DNA from: Hyphomicrobiales bacterium
GTDB lineage: Bacteria > Pseudomonadota > Alphaproteobacteria > Rhizobiales > Beijerinckiaceae
Assembly (NCBI GenBank): GCA_003567055.1
Contig: PXAW01000205.1
Location: 1 to 8,639, forward strand
Length of the DNA stretch: 8,639 nt
Direction: 5' to 3'
Below, in pieces: positions 5,400 through 8,639 of this stretch (within the stretch, counting starts at the first letter, position 1; each line of letters starts with the position of its first letter). Below the pieces are notes generated by a model. That model saw only the letters and a program-made list of their open reading frames with translations, ran no database searches and was not told the DNA's origin. The position numbers and the translations under genes are program-made.

Positions 5400-6083
5400 A
5401 TGATCGCTTCCTGCGCCCTGAAGGGCCTTGCCCGGTTCCAGATTCTGCGCGTCGCCGTGCTCGCCGTCCTCGGCCTCTCCGTCGCGGCCTGCCAGCCGCA
5501 CGAGCCCAATCCGGTGCTCGAAGCGGATACGCGCCACCTCAATGCCTGGTATTCCGGTCTGATGGCGGACGATCCCTATGACGTGCCGCTCGTCAACAAG
5601 GCCATGCTGGATCCGCGCTTCCACCGCCAGCGCGTCGATTATGCCGGACGCGAGGCACCGGGGACGATCGTGGTCGATATCGACAACCGCTTCCTCTATC
5701 TCGTCGAGGAAGGCGGCAAGGCCATGCGTTACGGCATCGGCGTCGGCCGCAACGGCTTCGCCTGGCGCGGCGATGCCCGCGTGGCGCGCACGGGCGTGTG
5801 GCCGAACTGGAGCCCGACCGACAACATGCGCCGGATCGACCCCAGCCTCCCCACCTTCATGGAAGGCGGGATCGAGAATCCCCTCGGCGCCCGCGCGCTC
5901 TATCTCTATCAGGGCAACCGCGACACGCTGTTTCGCATTCACGGCACCAACGAGCCCTGGTCGATCGGCGAGGCCGTCTCCTCCGGCTGCGTGCGCCTGC
6001 TCAATGAAGATATCGTCGACCTCTACAACCGCGTGCGCCCCGGTGCCCGCGTGACGGTGCGTCGCGGCGGCGTCGGCGCCTGA
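5400..6083 (+). CDS. L,D-transpeptidase (YkuD/ErfK family) lipoprotein
   Basis: 227 residues from ATG 5400. The N-terminus is a lipoprotein signal: basic residues (KGLARFQILR), a hydrophobic stretch (RVAVLAVLGL), then SVAAC with Cys31 as the likely lipidated residue. The mature protein carries a YkuD catalytic domain from about 86 to 222: GTIVVDIDNRFLYLV begins the fold, and HGTNEPW (His181) with SSGCVRL (Ser195, Gly196, catalytic Cys197, Arg199) is the diagnostic HxTN...SxGCxR motif. Such enzymes cross-link peptidoglycan stem peptides through meso-diaminopimelate (3-3 links) or attach proteins to peptidoglycan, in the periplasm; which of these applies cannot be told. A TTG at 5388 would add four residues (MLQV), but the ATG fits the signal peptide better. 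The ribosome-binding site is weak (AGGT at 5395-5398, only one base before the ATG). A strong terminator follows the gene. Confidence 0.93.
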   Translation: MIASCALKGLARFQILRVAVLAVLGLSVAACQPHEPNPVLEADTRHLNAWYSGLMADDPYDVPLVNKAMLDPRFHRQRVDYAGREAPGTIVVDIDNRFLYLVEEGGKAMRYGIGVGRNGFAWRGDARVARTGVWPNWSPTDNMRRIDPSLPTFMEGGIENPLGARALYLYQGNRDTLFRIHGTNEPWSIGEAVSSGCVRLLNEDIVDLYNRVRPGARVTVRRGGVGA

Positions 6084-6109
6084 TATTCGCCTGATGATGA
6101 TCGGTATCG

Positions 6110-6136
6110 AAGGGAGCGGTTTGCCGCTCCCTTTTT
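6110..6136 (+). terminator. Intrinsic terminator after the L,D-transpeptidase gene
   Basis: AAGGGAGCGG (6110-6119), loop TTTG (6120-6123), CCGCTCCC (6124-6131), then TTTTT (6132-6136). It lies 26 bases after the stop codon, between convergent genes. The minus strand has only a weak T-run after the stem, so it acts mainly on plus-strand transcripts. Confidence 0.9.
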
Positions 6137-6146
6137 CGTTCCGGCG

Positions 6147-7319
6147 TCAGGCATTGCCTGCAAGGATGCCGAGCGCCGCTTCGACACCGCCGCCGCGATG
6201 CGGGATCCCGGCCTGCTTCAGGCCGAGTTCCACACCGGCGATCGTGCCGGTGACGGATGCGTCGTTGAAATCACCCAGATGCCCGATCCGGAAGACGCGG
6301 TCGGCAAGCTGGCCGAGCCCGTTGCCCAGCGACATGTTGGCACGCTCCAGGATGGTCTCGCGCAAGCCGTCGGCGGAATGTCCCTCGGGCAGGCGCACCG
6401 CCGTCAGCGAGGCCGAATGGCGGGCGGGATCGGCGCATTGCGTCTCGAACCCCCAATGCGCCACGGCGGCACGGGTGGCCCGGGCCGCACGCTCGTGCCG
6501 GGCGAAGACATTGTCCATCCCCTCCGCCTGGAGCAGTTCGATCGCCACTTTCAGCCCCTGCAACATGTTCGTCGCGGGGGTGTAGGGGAAGACGTTCGAG
6601 GCATTGGCCGCGATCATGTCCTCCCAGTCCCAGAAGGCGCGCGGCAGCCGGGCCGTGGCGGAAGCGGCCCGCGCCTTGGGCGAAACTGCATTGAATGACA
6701 GCCCCGGCGGCAGCATCAGCCCCTTCTGGGATCCCGCCACCGTGACATCGACACCCCAGCCGTCGTGATCATATTCGATCGATGCCAGCGAGGAGATCGT
6801 ATCCACCATCATCAGGGCGGGATGACCCGCCGCATCGATCGCCTTGCGCAGGGCCGGAATGTCGGAGGCGACGCCCGTCGAGGTCTCGTTATGCACCACG
6901 CAGACCGCCTTGATCACGTGGTTGCGATCCGCGCGCAGCCGCGCTTCGATCGCCGCGGCATCGACGCCGCCGCGCCAGTCGCCCGGCAGGATCTCCGCCT
7001 TCAGGCCGAGCCGTTCGGCGAGCTTGCGCCACAGGCTCGCAAACCAGCCCGTCTCGAACATCAGGATATGATCGCCCGGCGAGAGCGTGTTGACGAGGGC
7101 GGCTTCCCAGGCGCCGGTGCCCGAGGCGGGAAAGATCACCACGGGCTCGCGCGTACCGAAGATCGGGCGGATGCCTTCGAGAACCGCCCCGGCAAGGCGT
7201 TTGAATTCCGGCCCGCGATGGTCGATCGTCGGGCGCGCGATCGCCTCCAGCACGGGGAGCGGACAATTGGTCGGCCCCGGGATCTGCAGAAAATGGCGAC
7301 CGGTGGCAATTGGCGGCAT
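6147..7319 (-). CDS. Class V PLP-dependent aminotransferase, serine/alanine(aspartate)-glyoxylate type
   Basis: 390 residues. The enzyme moves an amino group from a donor amino acid to glyoxylate, giving glycine; in methylotrophs and rhizobia the usual annotation is serine--glyoxylate aminotransferase, making hydroxypyruvate. Features are FLQIPGPTNCPLPVLEAI (10-27), RPTIDHRGPEF (29-39), the PLP phosphate-binding PASGTGAWEAALVN (64-77), VHNETSTG (142-149), VDTISS with Asp173 (172-177), and AGSQKGLMLPPGL (195-207) with Lys199 as the PLP Schiff-base lysine. FPYTPATNMLQGL (244-256) is also typical. The ATG at 7319 is chosen because AGGAGGAG (complement of 7326-7333) lies six bases upstream; a start at 7391 would add 24 atypical residues. 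The donor cannot be read from sequence: BhcA aspartate-glyoxylate aminotransferases are homologous, but no other beta-hydroxyaspartate-cycle gene is nearby. It lies downstream of the hydroxybutyrate dehydrogenase gene, 141 bp away. Confidence 0.9.
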   Translation of the reverse strand: MPPIATGRHFLQIPGPTNCPLPVLEAIARPTIDHRGPEFKRLAGAVLEGIRPIFGTREPVVIFPASGTGAWEAALVNTLSPGDHILMFETGWFASLWRKLAERLGLKAEILPGDWRGGVDAAAIEARLRADRNHVIKAVCVVHNETSTGVASDIPALRKAIDAAGHPALMMVDTISSLASIEYDHDGWGVDVTVAGSQKGLMLPPGLSFNAVSPKARAASATARLPRAFWDWEDMIAANASNVFPYTPATNMLQGLKVAIELLQAEGMDNVFARHERAARATRAAVAHWGFETQCADPARHSASLTAVRLPEGHSADGLRETILERANMSLGNGLGQLADRVFRIGHLGDFNDASVTGTIAGVELGLKQAGIPHRGGGVEAALGILAGNA

Positions 7320-7325
7320 GGCGGG

Positions 7326-7333
7326 CTCCTCCT
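7326..7333 (-). promoter_or_regulatory. Ribosome-binding site fixing the aminotransferase start
   Basis: AGGAGGAG on the minus strand, six bases before the ATG at 7319. It supports the shorter 390-residue protein over the start at 7391. Confidence 0.8.
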
Positions 7334-7416
7334 GCGGGACGATCTCGCGTCGACCCTGCCGATGCATCGCAAAGCCGCCCGGCACTGACAAGCGCGCGCC
7401 GACCGATTGCCCGTTT

Positions 7417-7453
7417 GGCCAGATGCCCGGACTTGGGCCAGATGCCCGAACTT
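7417..7453. repeat. Tandem 18-bp direct repeat between the dehydrogenase and aminotransferase genes
   Basis: GGCCAGATGCCCGGACTT (7417-7434) and GGCCAGATGCCCGAACTT (7436-7453) differ at one position and have a 19-bp period. A degenerate third copy may precede them (GACCGATTGCCCGTTTGG at 7401-7418). The repeat lies eight bases after the stop of the dehydrogenase gene and about 100 bases upstream of the aminotransferase start. It could be a pair of regulator sites or a local duplication. Confidence 0.75.
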
Positions 7454-7460
7454 GCGCGCG

Positions 7461-8246
7461 TTACTGCGCCGTCCATCCGCCATCGACGGAGAGATTGGCC
7501 CCCGTGATCTGGCTCGCCGCATCCGAGCACAGGAACACCGCCATGGCGCCGATCTGGTCGACCGTGACGAACTGCTTGGTGGGCTGCGCCTTGAGCAGCA
7601 CGTCCTCGATGACCTGCTCCTTGCTCAGCCCCCGCGCCTTCATCGTATCGGGAATCTGGTTTTCGACGAGCGGCGTCCAGACATAGCCGGGGCTGATGCA
7701 GTTCACGGTGACGCCCGCCTGCGCCGTCTCGAGCGCGACGGTCTTGGTCAGGCCCGCGAGCCCGTGCTTGGCCGCGACATAGGCCGCCTTGTAGGGCGAG
7801 GCAACGAGGGAATGGGCCGAGGCGGTGTTGATGATGCGCCCCCAGCCCTTCTGCTTCATGCCCGGCACGGCGAGGCGGATGGTGTGAAAGGCGGAAGAAA
7901 GGTTGATCGCGATGATCTGGTTCCATTTCTCGATCGGGAATTCCTCGACCGCCGAGACATATTGAATGCCGGCATTGTTGACGAGGATATCGATCGTGCC
8001 GAGCTTCTCCTTCGCCTCTGCCATCATCCGCGCGATCGCATCGGGATCGCACATATCGGCGGGCGAGGTATAGGATTTGACCTTGCAGTTCTGCGCGATG
8101 TCATCGGCGATCTGCGCATTCTCCTGCGGATCACCCAACCCGTTGATCACCACATCGGCGCCCTCGGCGGCGAGCGCGCGAGCGATGGCGAGGCCGATCC
8201 CGGAAGTGCCTCCGGTCACGAGGGCGGTCTTTCCTGCAAGGCTCAT
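7461..8246 (-). CDS. bdhA: 3-hydroxybutyrate dehydrogenase (short-chain dehydrogenase)
   Basis: 261 residues. It oxidises D-3-hydroxybutyrate, the monomer released from polyhydroxybutyrate, to acetoacetate with NAD+ in the cytoplasm. The SDR signatures are TGGTSGIG (11-18) for the dinucleotide, NNAG (90-93) and the tetrad Asn115, Ser143, Tyr156 and Lys160 (YVAAK). Gln95, His145, Lys153 and Gln197 line up with the substrate-carboxylate residues described in the Pseudomonas fragi enzyme (one-residue shift). PGYVWTPLVENQI (186-198) and LLKAQPTKQFVT (217-228) are typical of the 3-hydroxybutyrate dehydrogenase branch and separate it from FabG-like reductases. The first motif has Tyr188 where the P. 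fragi type has Trp. The start ATG at 8246 has GGAGA five bases upstream (complement of 8252-8256). It may be co-transcribed with the aminotransferase gene, but the 141-bp gap leaves room for a separate promoter. Confidence 0.93.
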   Translation of the reverse strand: MSLAGKTALVTGGTSGIGLAIARALAAEGADVVINGLGDPQENAQIADDIAQNCKVKSYTSPADMCDPDAIARMMAEAKEKLGTIDILVNNAGIQYVSAVEEFPIEKWNQIIAINLSSAFHTIRLAVPGMKQKGWGRIINTASAHSLVASPYKAAYVAAKHGLAGLTKTVALETAQAGVTVNCISPGYVWTPLVENQIPDTMKARGLSKEQVIEDVLLKAQPTKQFVTVDQIGAMAVFLCSDAASQITGANLSVDGGWTAQ

Positions 8247-8365
8247 GATGGTCTCCGATCTGAATGCGGGTCATGGGTTTCGGGTGGTGCTTCCGGCAGC
8301 GCGCGCGACGGTGCCTTTGAGGCCCGATCATACAATCCCGTACCCGGATTGGGAGGGTGAAGATC
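8247..8365. other. Gene-free upstream region of the hydroxybutyrate dehydrogenase gene
   Basis: No convincing gene. It must hold the dehydrogenase promoter, but I cannot identify a good -35/-10 pair. CAATCC (8333-8338) pairs with GGATTG (8346-8351) around a seven-base loop, a small perfect hairpin of unknown role. Confidence 0.4.
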
Positions 8366-8534
8366 GCCCTCGCATGAAGGGCACGCCGCAGCCTCCCTCC
8401 CCAGCGGGGAGGGAATGTGAGGGTGGGGAGAAACGTCGATGCAGTCGCCCCACGCAGCGGAATGCGGAAATCGGGTTCACCCCACCCTTAATCCCTCCCC
8501 TGAGGGGAGGGAAAGCGCGCCCTCCATGAGGGGC
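8366..8534. repeat. Composite palindromic intergenic repeat (two identical hairpins with long-range arms)
   Basis: TCCCTCCCC/GGGGAGGGA forms a 9-bp hairpin at 8394-8402 with 8406-8414 (loop AGC). The same stem recurs at 8492-8500 with 8504-8512 (loop TGA). Between them TGAGGGTGGGG (8418-8428) pairs with CCCCACCCTTA (8480-8490), so the two ends are inverted copies of a unit of roughly 33-35 bp. Outside these, related GCCCT...AGGGC elements (8366-8382 and 8519-8534) occur in direct orientation. The layout resembles REP/BIME-like mosaic repeats common between genes in alphaproteobacteria. It lies just after the probable thiolase stop and could act as that gene's transcript end. Confidence 0.75.
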
Positions 8535-8548
8535 CGGCGCCCGCTCCC

Positions 8549-8639
8549 TCACTTGATGCGTTCGAGCACCGAGACGTAATTCGCGACTGCCGCGCCGCCC
8601 ATGTTGAAGATGCCGGCGAGCGTGGCGTCCCTGACCTGG
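8549..8639 (-). CDS. Probable thiolase / acetyl-CoA acetyltransferase-like protein, C-terminal end (partial)
   Basis: The minus-strand frame gives 29 visible residues ending in a TGA at 8549-8551; the rest lies beyond the window. The peptide reads QVRDATLAGIFNMGGA then AVANYVSVLERIK. The NMGGxxxxNYVSxLER ending is characteristic of the C-termini of thiolase-superfamily proteins (acetyl-CoA acetyltransferase or sterol-carrier-protein-x-like thiolases). With so little sequence the subfamily and substrate cannot be decided. A thiolase here would fit a fatty-acid or PHB role beside the hydroxybutyrate dehydrogenase, but that is inference. Confidence 0.6.
   Translation of the reverse strand, partial: QVRDATLAGIFNMGGAAVANYVSVLERIK

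Noticed and set aside
6889..8052. A 387-codon minus-strand frame crossing both the dehydrogenase and aminotransferase genes
   Set aside because: It is a different frame of the same strand overlapping two genes with intact catalytic motifs, and it has no family signature of its own.
8300..8548. CRISPR array or integron-like attC site in the palindromic region
   Set aside because: There are only two hairpin copies in inverted arrangement, with no regular spacers, and no cas or integrase gene in the window.

Overview
The window looks like chromosomal DNA from a GC-rich alphaproteobacterium, most likely of the Hyphomicrobiales (rhizobial or methylobacterial side). The evidence is strong G/C bias at third codon positions, a PhaR-type polyhydroxyalkanoate regulator, a divergent cobT/cobS pair followed by a DUF1289 gene and a membrane-anchored retropepsin-like protease, and a rhizobial-type 3-hydroxybutyrate dehydrogenase. 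No phage, transposase, CRISPR, tRNA or rRNA signal was seen. Genus and species cannot be named from this sequence alone.

Layout, left to right. (1) 2-430, the C-terminal part of phaR, entering from the left. (2) 522-1553 on the minus strand, cobT, divergent from cobS (1669-2523, plus). Together they encode the two enzymes that attach the lower ligand in the last steps of cobalamin synthesis. (3) Behind cobS, close together on the plus strand, a DUF1289 protein (2573-2800) and a clan AA aspartic protease with N-terminal membrane segments (2803-3495). (4) A 325-base leader (3496-3820) before mgtE (3821-5233), a CBS-domain Mg2+ transporter/channel. (5) A lipoprotein L,D-transpeptidase (5400-6083) ending in a clear intrinsic terminator. 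(6) On the minus strand, a class V aminotransferase of the serine/alanine-glyoxylate type (6147-7319) and 3-hydroxybutyrate dehydrogenase (7461-8246). (7) A 302-base gene-free stretch carrying a composite palindromic repeat (about 8366-8534). (8) The C-terminus of a probable thiolase (8549-8639, minus), leaving the window on the right.

The genes are mostly housekeeping. PhaR, 3-hydroxybutyrate dehydrogenase and the probable thiolase point to storage and use of polyhydroxybutyrate. CobT and CobS complete vitamin B12, MgtE handles magnesium, and the L,D-transpeptidase acts on peptidoglycan.

The most interesting region is the mgtE leader. The mgtE Shine-Dalgarno sequence lies in the right arm of a 14-bp hairpin (3782-3818). 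An upstream 8-mer (3742-3749) is perfectly complementary to the left arm (3791-3798) and could open that hairpin. Further upstream is a run of perfect hairpins that an 8-bp stem (3617-3624 with 3731-3738) could close into a multi-branch domain. This is the architecture of a translational riboswitch or similar cis-regulatory RNA. By eye it does not carry the M-box motifs known upstream of Firmicute mgtE genes. An upstream reading frame of 35 codons (3663-3770) offers a competing leader-peptide explanation.
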